Positions 24,974 through 33,398 are shown, numbered from the stretch's first letter. The stretch: 35,481 nt of DNA from Syntrophorhabdaceae bacterium (GCA_028698615.1 JAQVWF010000025.1:1-35481); one strand, 5' to 3'. Made by a program: numbers and translations. The notes: generated by a model not told the origin, from the sequence alone.

Positions 24974-25003
24974 CAGCCGGGCATCAAAATTGCGGCCCGG
25001 CTG
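24974..25003 (+). promoter_or_regulatory. stable 9-bp hairpin in the leader of the DUF364 gene
   Basis: CAGCCGGGC (24974-24982) and GCCCGGCTG (24995-25003) are perfect inverted copies with a 12-base loop, 28 bases before the DUF364 start. There is no T-run, so it is not a normal terminator. I do not recognise it as a known riboswitch, but it could be part of a structured leader. Confidence 0.5.
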
Positions 25004-25030
25004 GCTGCAAGATAAAGAAAAGGAGATAAC

Positions 25031-25795
25031 ATGGACGTTTTGACGGATATAATCAGCACCATCGAGCAGGATGCACAGGTGCAGGAGGTACGAAGGGGGC
25101 TGGCCTGGACCACCGTAGTGAGTAAAGGGTGCGGTCTGGCTTCAACACTGGGCTCGGCAGGATGCAACCATGAGGCGACAGAGGGCATGGTAAGATCTTT
25201 TACGGAGATGACGGCCCTCGAACTCGCCCGCAACTGCAGCCTGAGCAATGATACGGCCATGGTATCCCTCGGCCTTGCGGCCGTCAATTCACTCATCGAT
25301 GTCGACACGAGCAAATGCAGCGATGCGGACGGATTGCGGCTGGCCAAGGATCTCGGCAAGGGAAAGAACATCGCTGTCATCGGACACTTCCCATTCCTCG
25401 CCGATGTGGCCAAAACGGCGAGGAATCTCTGGATAATCGAAAAAAGGGTGCATCCGGGAGACTATTCGGAAGAGGAGGGCAAGGACCTTATCCCTCAGTC
25501 CGATATAGTGGTCATCTCCAGCACCACGATTATCAACCGAACTCTCGGAGACATCCTCGAACGGTGCAGGGAAGGAGCCGTCAAGATGCTCCTGGGACCA
25601 AGCACGCCCATGACGGAGACGCTTTTCACCCTGGGTATAGACATGCTCTCGGGGAGCGTGGTGACGGATAAAGACACGGTGCTGAGATCGGTAAGCGAAG
25701 GGGTCAGTTTCATGCAGCTCAAGAGAAGAGGCGGTGTCCGCTTTGTGAGTATGGTCAAGAATTACGATGACATCGTCCGGAGATTGGCGGGTTAA
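25031..25795 (+). CDS. DUF364/DUF4213 putative heavy-metal chelation protein
   Basis: A 254-residue cytoplasmic protein with the DUF4213 N-terminal region (VRRGLAWTTVVSKGCGLAS, then SLSNDTAMVSLGLAAVNSLI) and a Rossmann-like DUF364 C-terminal region (IAVIGHFPFLADVAK, DIVVISSTTIINRTL, LLGPSTPMTETLF). The family is annotated as putative metal chelation, and members often sit next to metal transporters. Cys at about 34, 45, 69 and 96 could bind metal, although this is not established. A GGAG lies before the ATG. The next gene, a metal-chelate binding protein, begins 40 bases later on the same strand. Confidence 0.85.
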   Translation: MDVLTDIISTIEQDAQVQEVRRGLAWTTVVSKGCGLASTLGSAGCNHEATEGMVRSFTEMTALELARNCSLSNDTAMVSLGLAAVNSLIDVDTSKCSDADGLRLAKDLGKGKNIAVIGHFPFLADVAKTARNLWIIEKRVHPGDYSEEEGKDLIPQSDIVVISSTTIINRTLGDILERCREGAVKMLLGPSTPMTETLFTLGIDMLSGSVVTDKDTVLRSVSEGVSFMQLKRRGGVRFVSMVKNYDDIVRRLAG

Positions 25796-25835
25796 GCAGA
25801 TACCAATCGAATAATGACACATGGAGGATTTTGAA

Positions 25836-26897
25836 ATGAGGGGCGCAAAGTTTCTTTTTTTACTGGTCTTGACGGCGGCGGCATTCTTCGCCATAACTCC
25901 ACGGATCACTTCGCTTCATGCCGCGGAGTACAAAGTAATAACCGACATGTGCGGCAACAAGGTTGAAGTACCTGTCAGCCCGCAGAGGATAGCGAGCATG
26001 CACTGTGTTTCCTGCGAGAGGATTTATATACTGGGCGCGGGCAGCAAGCTTCGCCTTATGGGGAAACAATCGCCATGGGCCTACAAGTTTTACCCGGAGA
26101 TTAGAAACGTCGAGACAGAGAGGACCGGCAAAATAGAACAGCTGCGGGACCTGAACATCGATCTCGTACTGTATACGCCCGGCATGTTCAAAGGAAAAGG
26201 GGATGAGTTCAAGGCGGCGGGATTTAAGACAGCATGCGCATTTTCAGCTGACAGGAGACCGGCAACCGTCAGCGGGTTCATCGCCGACTTCAAAAAGCAG
26301 ATGAGTTTCTACGGCGAGGTTCTGGGCCCTGAAGCAAAGGCGAGAACAGACCGGTACTGCAAATACTTCGATGGGAAGATCAATGAAATTCTCACAATAA
26401 CATCGAAGATCGACAAAAAAGACAGGCCTTCAGTCTACTATGGCTGGAAAAGCGGAAAAATGCTGGCCAGCCAGGGAAGGGCCAGCGTGATGCATTGGAA
26501 CACCGAGATTGCGGGCGGCAATTACTTACCCCAGGTGCAGGACAACAATTTTGCCAACATGGACAAGAAGCAGGTGCTGTCGTGGGACCCCGATGTGATC
26601 CTGATAAGCAGGGCGAACGTGACGACCGACAGCGTGAAAAAAGACCCCGACTGGGCGTCCAAAAAGGCTGTCAAGAACGGCAGGGTCTACTATACCCCCG
26701 AAGGCATCTATACATGGGACAACGCAAGCGGGGAAACCGTGCTCTTCATCATATATCTCGCAAAGATCCTTCACCCCGACCTCTTCAAAGACTGGGACAT
26801 GGTAAAGGAAATGAAGACATTCTATTCGGAGATATACGGCAAGACAATAACGGATAAAGACGCGGAAAGGATCCTCCAGTCTCTCCCGCCAATGTGA
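25836..26897 (+). CDS. periplasmic FecB/BtuF-type metal-chelate binding protein
   Basis: A 353-residue exported protein. The ATG at 25836 is preceded by GGAGG at eight bases; the ATG at 25821 lies before that site. The signal peptide covers about 1-30 (ends LHAA). The mature part is a type III periplasmic binding domain: ITDMCGNKVEVPVSPQRIAS, IEQLRDLNIDLVLYTPG, KKQVLSWDPDVILIS and VKNGRVYYTPEG. Relatives carry siderophores, haem or cobalamin to an ABC importer. No matching permease or ATPase follows, so its transporter lies elsewhere or it works with another system. Cys39 and the pair Cys57/Cys60 (MHCVSCE) are unusual and may bind metal. Confidence 0.87.
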   Translation: MRGAKFLFLLVLTAAAFFAITPRITSLHAAEYKVITDMCGNKVEVPVSPQRIASMHCVSCERIYILGAGSKLRLMGKQSPWAYKFYPEIRNVETERTGKIEQLRDLNIDLVLYTPGMFKGKGDEFKAAGFKTACAFSADRRPATVSGFIADFKKQMSFYGEVLGPEAKARTDRYCKYFDGKINEILTITSKIDKKDRPSVYYGWKSGKMLASQGRASVMHWNTEIAGGNYLPQVQDNNFANMDKKQVLSWDPDVILISRANVTTDSVKKDPDWASKKAVKNGRVYYTPEGIYTWDNASGETVLFIIYLAKILHPDLFKDWDMVKEMKTFYSEIYGKTITDKDAERILQSLPPM

Positions 26898-27116
26898 ACA
26901 AGCGCCGACAAGAAAAAGCGGCTTGTTCTGGACGCGGCCCCCGGGCTTTTCGGAATCCGCGGTTTCCACGCAACTACCGCCAGGGTTATTGCGGCATTGG
27001 ATGACGGCATCCTCCGGATGGATCATCAAGGGGCGTGCCGTGAAGGAGGACCATCAACAGAATCGGAGAAAAGGGTGGAAGGTGAAGACATGATGTCCCG
27101 AAAGTCCCGCCGGTGA
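26898..27116 (+). pseudogene. truncated TetR-type regulator remnant
   Basis: In the frame that begins right after the binding-protein stop, the residues KKRLVLDAAPGLFGIRGF and then HATTARVIAALDDG match the first two helices and turn of TetR-family DNA-binding domains (typical pattern: ILDAALELF-x3-GF-x-TT-x3-IA). The match fades just after the HTH and the frame stops at 27114-27116, about 70 codons in all, with no start codon and no ligand-binding part. It is best read as the decayed 5' end of a tetR gene. The remaining 180 bases up to the molbindin hold the operator-like site at 27186-27211. Confidence 0.6.
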
Positions 27117-27185
27117 CAGAGTGGACCGGTGTGGGCAACACGCCGGAAAGAGCACACGACTGCAGAATACTGTTGACTTAAGAAG

Positions 27186-27211
27186 GCTTTATATTATCCA
27201 ATATATAACGG
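27186..27211. promoter_or_regulatory. ModE-like operator upstream of the molybdate operon
   Basis: GCTTTATA (27186-27193), eight bases, then TATATAACGG (27202-27211). The right arm matches the TATATAACG half of the ModE operator and the left arm is a partial inverted copy. A TTGACT -35-like box is at 27173-27178, but no good -10 follows at normal spacing. No modE gene is in the window. Confidence 0.45.
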
Positions 27212-27304
27212 TTATTGCACTCAGAATTATAGTCACGCAGTATACCTGTCGTTGTCCCTATCGATCAAATACATATGGGTTCAGCGGGATAACAATTGGG
27301 ATCT

Positions 27305-27727
27305 ATGAACAAATTGTACGGAAGAATATCGCAATTGACGACATCAGGCAATATGACGCTGGTGGATATTGACGTGAGCGGGACGCAGATGACCGCCATT
27401 ACCATCGGGACACCCGAGAAGGTCAGGTACCTGCGGACCTCGAGCAATATTGAATTGCTGTTCAATGAATCGGAAGTCTCGATAGGAAAGCTGACAGATG
27501 GACAGATAAGCCTTTGCAACCAGCTGCAGTGTATCATCGACGACCTTATCCCCGGAAAAATATTTAGCCAGGTAATTCTTTCTTTTCACGGAGAGCATTT
27601 GACTTCACTGATAACAACAAGGTCGGTTAAGAGACTGAACCTGGAAACGGGGGACCGTGTAACGGCTTTTATCAAAACAAACGAAGTATTATTAAAGGAA
27701 CCCGATGAGGCCGGGAATGGAGATTGA
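27305..27727 (+). CDS. two-domain Mop/TOBE molybdate-binding protein (molbindin)
   Basis: A 140-residue cytoplasmic protein of two TOBE/Mop-like domains. The second is clear: ISLCNQLQCIIDDLIPGKI, then RLNLETGDRVTAFIKTNEVLL, the standard Mop pattern. The first (about 1-65, MNKLYGRISQLTTSGNM) is more divergent. Such proteins store or buffer molybdate or tungstate. The ATG at 27305 is used; a TTG at 27296 in frame is possible. The gene is the first of the mod operon and overlaps the start of modC, so it probably serves the same oxyanion supply. Confidence 0.82.
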   Translation: MNKLYGRISQLTTSGNMTLVDIDVSGTQMTAITIGTPEKVRYLRTSSNIELLFNESEVSIGKLTDGQISLCNQLQCIIDDLIPGKIFSQVILSFHGEHLTSLITTRSVKRLNLETGDRVTAFIKTNEVLLKEPDEAGNGD

Positions 27728-28610
27728 ATTATCCGTAAGGAAGAAGCTCTTCACCGCAACGGGCGAATTTACATTTAAAGCCGATCTTCAGATCAACAAC
27801 GGTGAAATAGTATCTTTTTTCGGACCATCGGGCGTAGGCAAAACAACGATGCTGCGCATTATTGCCGGGCTGACCGATGCCGACGAAGGATTTGTAAAAG
27901 TCGGCGGGCAGTTCTGGCTTGACACGGCAGACGGCACAAACTTACCGCCCCGAAAACGCAAAGTCGGTTTTGTATTCCAGCATTATGCCCTCTTCCCGAA
28001 TATGAGCGTTCGCGAGAATCTGCAGTTTGCCCAGAAGAACGTCGACAAGCAGCATCTTGACGAGCTCCTTGAGATATTCGGGCTGGTCAATCTGCAGCAC
28101 CGCAAGCCGGGGGTGCTTTCGGGGGGGCAGAATCAGAGAGTAGCCCTGGCACGTGCGCTGGCGCGCAAACCGGATCTGCTGCTGCTCGACGAGCCTCTTT
28201 CCGCGCTGGACATTGAGATGAGAAGTTCCCTTCAGGACGAAATCCTCCATGTCCACAAACTGTGGGGAATCACTACAATCCTCGTCAGCCACGATCTGCC
28301 GGAGGTATTCAAGCTATGCAACCGGGTGATAACATTTAACAACGGACGTGTCACGGACGACGGCAATCCTTATGATATTTTCGCCAACTATAAGATAAGC
28401 GGTAAACTCCAATTCGTTGCCGAAGTGCTGAAAGTTGAAAAAGAAGATGTCGTGGATATACACACTTTACTGATAGGCAACTCTCCTGTCAAGATTGCCG
28501 TCTGCAACAACCGGCAGGCATCATTTCTACCGGGCGACAAGGTGCTGGTGATCTCCAAGGCCTTTAACCCGATCATTCAAAAACTCAATTCCAAGGAAAA
28601 CGGGAGGTAA
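27717..28610 (+). CDS. modC: molybdate/tungstate ABC transporter ATPase ModC
   Basis: A 297-residue ATPase. Walker A GPSGVGKTT (36-44), Q-loop FVFQHYALFPNMSVREN (85-101), signature LSGGQNQR (134-141) and Walker B LLLLDEPLSALD (154-165) are present. The C-terminal region (from about 225) is a short TOBE-like domain, smaller than in E. coli ModC. The ATG at 27717 has GAGG six bases upstream; the ATG at 27705 with GGAA is an alternative. It overlaps the molbindin end and its own stop overlaps the modA start. Confidence 0.9.
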   Translation: MEIELSVRKKLFTATGEFTFKADLQINNGEIVSFFGPSGVGKTTMLRIIAGLTDADEGFVKVGGQFWLDTADGTNLPPRKRKVGFVFQHYALFPNMSVRENLQFAQKNVDKQHLDELLEIFGLVNLQHRKPGVLSGGQNQRVALARALARKPDLLLLDEPLSALDIEMRSSLQDEILHVHKLWGITTILVSHDLPEVFKLCNRVITFNNGRVTDDGNPYDIFANYKISGKLQFVAEVLKVEKEDVVDIHTLLIGNSPVKIAVCNNRQASFLPGDKVLVISKAFNPIIQKLNSKENGR

Positions 28611-29365
28611 TGAACAAAATGAGAAAGAGACATATTTTTTGCGGAAAAGCCCTCTGGATCTTTATTCTCTTGCTGAGCGCGTCCACAGTTTCCGCTCAGA
28701 ATCTGATGATCGCGTCGGGAGCCGGGTACAAAAAACCGGTTACTGAAGTCATGGCATCTTTCGAAAAGGACACCGGGATAAAGATCGATGCAGCCTTCGG
28801 CAATATACAAATGGTCTCCAGCCAGGCAAAACAGACAGGGGAGATCAGTTGTGTCATCGGTGATAAAAAATTCCTTGCCAGACTCGGCTCCACGGTAACA
28901 TTCACGGCCTATCATCCTATAGGGAAAGGGATGCTCGTTCTTGCTTTCCGCAAGGGCGTCAAGCTGGACAAGCCCGAAGACATGGTATCAGACCGGGTGG
29001 GATCGGTATTTATGCCACAGGACAAAAAGGCTATTTACGGCATCGCCGGGACTGAAGCCCTGAAATCATATGGCTATGCATCACAACTTGCCGGTAGAAT
29101 ATCCCGGGTTGCCACCGTGCCCCAGGTTGTTTCCTACCTGGTTACAGGTGAAGCCGACGCGGGGTTTATCAACCTGACTGAGGCTATGGCCAACAAAGAC
29201 CGGCTGGGCGGCTACCTCATCATTCCAGAAGACAAGTACACTGAGATCCTGATAGTTGCCGGAGTGGTAAAGGGTTTCGAAAACAGACCGGAAACCAAAC
29301 AATTCATTGATTACCTGCAGACAAAAAAGGCGAGACACATATTTGAAAAATACGGATTGAAATGA
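28610..29365 (+). CDS. modA: molybdate/tungstate periplasmic binding protein ModA
   Basis: A 251-residue exported binding protein. A signal peptide spans about 1-29 (ALWIFILLLSASTVSA, cleavage before QN). The mature start LMIASGAGYKKPVTEVMASFEKDTG and the segment ADAGFINLTEAM follow the ModA pattern of a type II periplasmic fold. Whether it prefers molybdate or tungstate cannot be told. The GGGAGG site before the ATG lies in the end of modC, and the gene's last bases overlap modB. Confidence 0.9.
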   Translation: MNKMRKRHIFCGKALWIFILLLSASTVSAQNLMIASGAGYKKPVTEVMASFEKDTGIKIDAAFGNIQMVSSQAKQTGEISCVIGDKKFLARLGSTVTFTAYHPIGKGMLVLAFRKGVKLDKPEDMVSDRVGSVFMPQDKKAIYGIAGTEALKSYGYASQLAGRISRVATVPQVVSYLVTGEADAGFINLTEAMANKDRLGGYLIIPEDKYTEILIVAGVVKGFENRPETKQFIDYLQTKKARHIFEKYGLK

Positions 29366-30066
29366 CACCGGGAATACTGGTAAGCGATTATCTGACGCAC
29401 CCGGCCATAGGGCTTACATTAAGGGTAACCCTGCTGGCACTCGTCTTACAGATCTTGTCAGGCTTACCTCTGGGGCTATACCTCGCAGGGAAGAAAAGCC
29501 CGGCAAAGAGCATCCTGGAGATCATCACGACTCTGCCGATGATCTTTCCGCCAATGGCGCTGGGGTTTTTCCTGCTCCTTGTTCTGGGCAAAAACGGTGT
29601 TCTGGGAAGTCTTTTGCTGAAGATGTTCTGCTTTAAAGTGATATTCACATCCTGGGGGGTGCTGGCGGCCGTTTATATTGTAGGACTGCCTTTCATGGTC
29701 AAGAGTGTGCAGGCGGCCCGGCAGCAAATGGATAATTCATTGATCGAGGCGGCCGCCACCCTTGGGAAGACCAGGATCCAGACGCTATTCAGGGTAATTC
29801 TGCCGAACATCAAAAACGGCATCGTGGCCGGTCTGCTCCTTGCGTTTGGGCGGTCGGTCGGAGAAGTCGGCATCAGCTTGATGCTCGGCGGTAATATTAT
29901 AGGCCGCACGGAAACACTCTCGCTTGCGATCTACAACGCGGTTTTTGAAGGTGACTTTCTGAGAGCGGCCACATTTTCCGCTATACTGTCAGTGATAGCC
30001 ATCATAATGCTTCTCGTCTTGAACATGCTCAATAAAGCCAGGATATCGGATATCGGCAACACGTAA
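29362..30066 (+). CDS. modB: molybdate/tungstate ABC transporter permease ModB
   Basis: A 234-residue inner-membrane permease with about five helices. The ATPase-contact EAA loop is visible at EAAATLGKTRIQTLFRVILP (about 130-149), followed by GRSVGEVGISLMLGGNI, which is typical of ModB/CysT-type permeases. The ATGA start overlaps the modA stop. It is the last gene of the operon; the next gene is convergent. No terminator with a T-run is seen in the 88 bases after it. Confidence 0.92.
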   Translation: MTPGILVSDYLTHPAIGLTLRVTLLALVLQILSGLPLGLYLAGKKSPAKSILEIITTLPMIFPPMALGFFLLLVLGKNGVLGSLLLKMFCFKVIFTSWGVLAAVYIVGLPFMVKSVQAARQQMDNSLIEAAATLGKTRIQTLFRVILPNIKNGIVAGLLLAFGRSVGEVGISLMLGGNIIGRTETLSLAIYNAVFEGDFLRAATFSAILSVIAIIMLLVLNMLNKARISDIGNT

Positions 30067-30154
30067 GCTGCCCGGCTGGAAGCTGACCGGGAGCCCCCTT
30101 TCCAGGCGGCGAGGTCCTCAAAAACTTCGCCCGATACGTCGAAATGCGGTTTTC

Positions 30155-30904
30155 CTAGAACACCGCCTGGCGTATTCCACTCGCGGCTGCTTTTGCTGAG
30201 GTCTTCAGGTCGAAGCGCCTTATTACCTCGTCGCCGATCAACCGGGCCGCTTCATCGTATCTCACGCGGTCCGTATTGATGACAACGTCGTAGAGCAGCG
30301 GATCGTCGATATCGGCATCGAAGTTGTCCTTGAGGTAACGCTTTCGGCCCTGGTCCTTCTTCTTTATATAACTGGTCGCCGCCTTAAGGTCGAAGCCGAA
30401 AACCTTCTGCGCCTGTTCGACCCTCTTCTCGAAGGACCCTACCAGACGCACATGGAAAACGTTCGGCAGCTCGCTTGTCACCACATTCGCCCCTCTACCG
30501 ACAAGGATCACGTTCCCTATCTGGGCGAGGCGCAATATTGTGGCATTCGTGCGCTCAACGAGCGTCCAGGTGGAGGGATGGAGACCGAGAAATTCCTCGA
30601 TGGCGTCAGTTACCATGCCTTTATGGTCTTCCTTCATGAATTCCCCTATCCGGCCCTTGAGGTTGAATACCTCGATAACCTTTGTGACGAGTTTCTGGTC
30701 GAATATGGTCCATTCCTCATGGGTTGGGACCTTTGTTTTCAGATAGCCTGCCAGTTCCGAGGAAACCGTAAGGCCGCCCGCGCCTTCTGATCGTGAAATT
30801 GTTATTGCAGGTTGTGAGGCTTCTCCGGCCAGTCTTTTGCCCTTCTGACCAAAATGGCGTTCGATGTAAGATTCACACTTATCAGAGCCGATATTTTCCC
30901 ACAT
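30155..30904 (-). CDS. cytidylate-kinase-like family protein
   Basis: A 249-residue cytoplasmic protein. The ATG at 30904 follows AGGAGG at eight bases; a GTG at 30922 is less likely. The P-loop-like start ITISRSEGAGGLTVSSELA (35-53) and the later ILVGRGANVVTSELPNVFHVRLVGS, together with the R/K-rich lid (KKKDQGRKRYLKDNF), match the cytidylate kinase-like family (PF13189). These proteins are distinct from housekeeping Cmk and their substrate is not known. It has a consensus promoter and appears to be transcribed alone. Confidence 0.85.
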   Translation of the reverse strand: MWENIGSDKCESYIERHFGQKGKRLAGEASQPAITISRSEGAGGLTVSSELAGYLKTKVPTHEEWTIFDQKLVTKVIEVFNLKGRIGEFMKEDHKGMVTDAIEEFLGLHPSTWTLVERTNATILRLAQIGNVILVGRGANVVTSELPNVFHVRLVGSFEKRVEQAQKVFGFDLKAATSYIKKKDQGRKRYLKDNFDADIDDPLLYDVVINTDRVRYDEAARLIGDEVIRRFDLKTSAKAAASGIRQAVF

Positions 30905-30987
30905 ACAAGGCCCTCCTGTCACTTAAGTGTTCACTGCTGACCACCCGCCTATGGATTCATCTCGTGGACCGTTCTCCTTATTTAATG

Positions 30988-31016
30988 TGTATAGCCGACA
31001 GGTTGGGGTTTGTCAA
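30988..31016 (-). promoter_or_regulatory. sigma70 promoter of the cytidylate-kinase-like gene
   Basis: On the minus strand a perfect TTGACA (31016-31011), a 17-base spacer and TATACA (30993-30988). The leader is about 75 bases and contains the 10-bp palindrome CACTTAAGTG at 30920-30929. Confidence 0.7.
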
Positions 31017-31078
31017 CCGAAGTGAGGAGCAACGCCTGGATGCTTCGCGGGCGGCAGGGAGGAGAATCCAAGGCGATG

Positions 31079-31702
31079 TTATTTCAGCATCAGTTTGATC
31101 ACGACGAACCCGCCGATGAGCAGGATCGTGAACAGTATGGCCAGCTTGTTGAAATACTTGTCGATCCATCGGGTCATGGGTTCGCCGAACTTCCATATTA
31201 TGCCGGCCACCAGGAAGAAACGAAGGGAGCGGCCCACCGCTGACGCCAGGATGAATTCAAGGAAATTGACCTTGCAGACTCCGCCGGCAATGGTGAAAAC
31301 CTTGTAGGGTATGGGCGTGAAACCGGCAGTGAATACTGCCAGAAAGGCGTTCTCGTCATACTTGCCCTTGACGAGGTTGAAGACCTGCTCGGTAAAACCG
31401 GGAATGTAATCGAAAAAGAACCGCGCGAATGGGCTGAAACTTCCGTCGGAACCGTACCAGAGAATATATCCGATGCTGTAGCCGATGGTGCCCCCTATCA
31501 CAGAACCCAGGGAACAGACAAAGGCATATTTGAATGCCCGCGCCGGCACTGAAACAGCCAGGGCTATCAGGAGCACGTCGGGCGGAATAGGGAAAAAGGA
31601 GCTTTCCGCCAGGGCGAGAAGGAAAAGAGCCGGTGTGCCATAGGGGGTATGCGCCCAGTGGAGCACCCAATCGTAGAGCCTTCTTATAATGTTCTGTTTC
31701 AC
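31079..31702 (-). CDS. YqaA/DedA (VTT-fold) family membrane protein
   Basis: A 207-residue inner-membrane protein of the SNARE-associated/VTT family in its YqaA form. It shows the conserved entry ALAESSFFPIPPDVLLIALAV (about 31-51), the SLGSVIGGTIGYSIGY helix (64-79) and FTAGFTPIPYKVFTIAGGV, where the conserved Pro and Lys of the family are seen. Related DedA proteins move lipids or support membrane charge balance; the role of YqaA types is unsettled. GGAGG and GGGTGA precede the ATG. It is divergent from the next gene. Confidence 0.88.
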   Translation of the reverse strand: MKQNIIRRLYDWVLHWAHTPYGTPALFLLALAESSFFPIPPDVLLIALAVSVPARAFKYAFVCSLGSVIGGTIGYSIGYILWYGSDGSFSPFARFFFDYIPGFTEQVFNLVKGKYDENAFLAVFTAGFTPIPYKVFTIAGGVCKVNFLEFILASAVGRSLRFFLVAGIIWKFGEPMTRWIDKYFNKLAILFTILLIGGFVVIKLMLK

Positions 31703-31847
31703 CCTGCCTCCCTGTATGCCGCTATCGTCTGTTCACTCGAGCGCCCCGCTCCAATACCATTCACCACTCCTGTCTCAGAAACGATAAGGATATCAAACCT
31801 GGAAGACGAAAACAACAGTCTTTCTTTTCTTCGGGACATAGTGTAGA

Positions 31848-32711
31848 GTGTCGTTGGGAGTGTTTTTGCAGGTGAACCGGACGGAACGATTTCCTTATTG
31901 TATGAAAACCGCGCTGCAGGAAAGCCAGCTCGAGAACATCCTGGACGCTAACATGTTCACTGCATATATCCCGAGGGACATGGACATTCCCCGTTTTGCG
32001 GATCCCCGACAGACCGCGCTTGACGTCGGGACTTTCCGCCAGCCCGGCCACATTCATTCCCGGTACATCAACCAGGTCTTCAGCTGCATCGGTTATATCA
32101 AGCGCATTCAGAACCTGGATCACCTGAAATACCTTCCCGTCCTCTATGAAGAACTGGGAAGGTTCCTCCTCGTCATGGAGGACATCACCTACAGCATGGA
32201 CATCAGAACATCCCGGGAGATCTACGAGGCGCAAAAGCGCGGCTTCGAGGGTTTCTTTGCCAGTTACCACCGGGCAGTGCACGACCATGACGTCCAATGG
32301 ATCGGCACCATCAGGAAACATCAATTCCTCTACCTGGAAAAAATAGACATGCTCATCGAGACCTTGAAGGCGCGCGGGAATGTCTTCGATTGCAGCGGTC
32401 ATTCGTTGTACGAGGAGATCCTCGAGACCTGCAGGGGATTCGCCGATAATAAGGCGGCTTCATCCACGGCCATCGACACCGCCTGCCGCTTCGTCGCCAA
32501 TTGCTGCGCAAAAGCCGCTCTTGATGGTCAATCCAAGGTTATCTGGTCTGGCGACATGCATGTATTGGATCTGCTTCGGCACCTGTACGCCAGGCCGCAG
32601 CTTTATCGGGCTTTTCCGCAGGTCTACCTGCGTTCGAACTACGATCCGATGAATTTCGCTGAACTGTTCCCAAAATGGCAGCACGGGAAGAAAACGGGCG
32701 CTGAGGCTTAA
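31848..32711 (+). CDS. unknown protein, possibly a distant PIN-like domain
   Basis: A 287-residue protein with no signal peptide or membrane helix. I do not recognise it with confidence. Three segments have a PIN-nuclease look: ENILDANMFTAYI near 29-41, an acidic-centred helix VMEDITYSMDIR near 109-120, and IDTACRFVANCCAKAALDG followed by VIWSGDMHVLDLLRHL near 230-250, which resembles the last two acidic motifs of PIN domains. The usual DTN at the start is DAN, so activity is uncertain. The GTG at 31848 is the longest start; GTG 31872 and ATG 31902 are possible and no site has a strong ribosome-binding sequence. Confidence 0.6.
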   Translation: MSLGVFLQVNRTERFPYCMKTALQESQLENILDANMFTAYIPRDMDIPRFADPRQTALDVGTFRQPGHIHSRYINQVFSCIGYIKRIQNLDHLKYLPVLYEELGRFLLVMEDITYSMDIRTSREIYEAQKRGFEGFFASYHRAVHDHDVQWIGTIRKHQFLYLEKIDMLIETLKARGNVFDCSGHSLYEEILETCRGFADNKAASSTAIDTACRFVANCCAKAALDGQSKVIWSGDMHVLDLLRHLYARPQLYRAFPQVYLRSNYDPMNFAELFPKWQHGKKTGAEA

Positions 32712-32762
32712 AAACAGTTCCAGATTTCAGGCTGAAAACGGTAGTGTATGCTTGTTGTCCCT

Positions 32763-33194
32763 TCACTCAGGAAGGATCTCCGTCGGCACACCGGGAAAGC
32801 GTTTTTTCAGAAGTCTGAAATAGCCAGTACTTCCAACACATTCTTCGTTGTCTTCCTCTGAGCAGGCTATCTCGGCGACTTTCCATTTTATACCGCTCTT
32901 GCGGAGCAAGGCTGAAACACCTTCATATTGACTCGTCCCGTCGGGGGATCTCGGGAACGTTTCGATCCAGGCCCAACCGTCGAGCACCTTCAAACGCTTG
33001 ACGACAAAGACGGCGCTGATGCCATGCAGCTTTTGCATCTCCTCGCGCAAAGCATCGATGATCACTTTTCTATCGACCGATCCCGGCGACGGCGTGACGG
33101 CCTTTTTCCGGGATTCCGCCGCCGCACTCAGGGATTGCATGGCTGACAAAAAGAAAACGGCGGCAACAAAAACTAACAGGCCTCTTTTTATCAT
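32763..33194 (-). CDS. small exported hypothetical protein
   Basis: A 143-residue protein with a clear signal peptide (MIKRGLLVFVAAVFFLSAMQ, cleavage near SLSA-AAES at about 25). The mature part has DRKVIIDALREEMQKLHG, then VVKRLKVLDGWAWIETFP, a segment seen in small secreted proteins of unknown role that test positive for no enzyme motif I can name. Two Cys (110 and 118 by count, within EIACSEEDNEECVG) could form a disulfide. GGAGG precedes the ATG and a good promoter lies upstream. It converges with the preceding plus-strand gene. Confidence 0.8.
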   Translation of the reverse strand: MIKRGLLVFVAAVFFLSAMQSLSAAAESRKKAVTPSPGSVDRKVIIDALREEMQKLHGISAVFVVKRLKVLDGWAWIETFPRSPDGTSQYEGVSALLRKSGIKWKVAEIACSEEDNEECVGSTGYFRLLKKRFPGVPTEILPE

Positions 33195-33263
33195 ATGACT
33201 CCTCCTTTGCCGGGCCTCTCCTGTCCAGATCGCTTACCAGACGTATTGTCCGGTTATTTGAGA

Positions 33264-33292
33264 ATTATCGCACTCTCTGTGAGCAATGACAA
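33264..33292 (-). promoter_or_regulatory. sigma70 promoter of the exported hypothetical protein
   Basis: On the minus strand TTGTCA (33292-33287), a 17-base spacer and GATAAT (33269-33264), about 70 bases before the start codon. Confidence 0.65.
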
Positions 33293-33398
33293 GGTGCGGC
33301 GGCAGAAAACTTATGACACCATGGAACGGTCAGGAGCCCTGTCGGGAAGGGGGCGCCGTTGCAAAGTACGTCTTCCTCTGCTAAAAACATAGAAGAGC

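Noticed and set aside
24900-25030. Riboswitch (Moco, cobalamin or SAM type) before the DUF364 gene
   Set aside because: I could not find the conserved core sequences of these classes; only a simple hairpin is supported.
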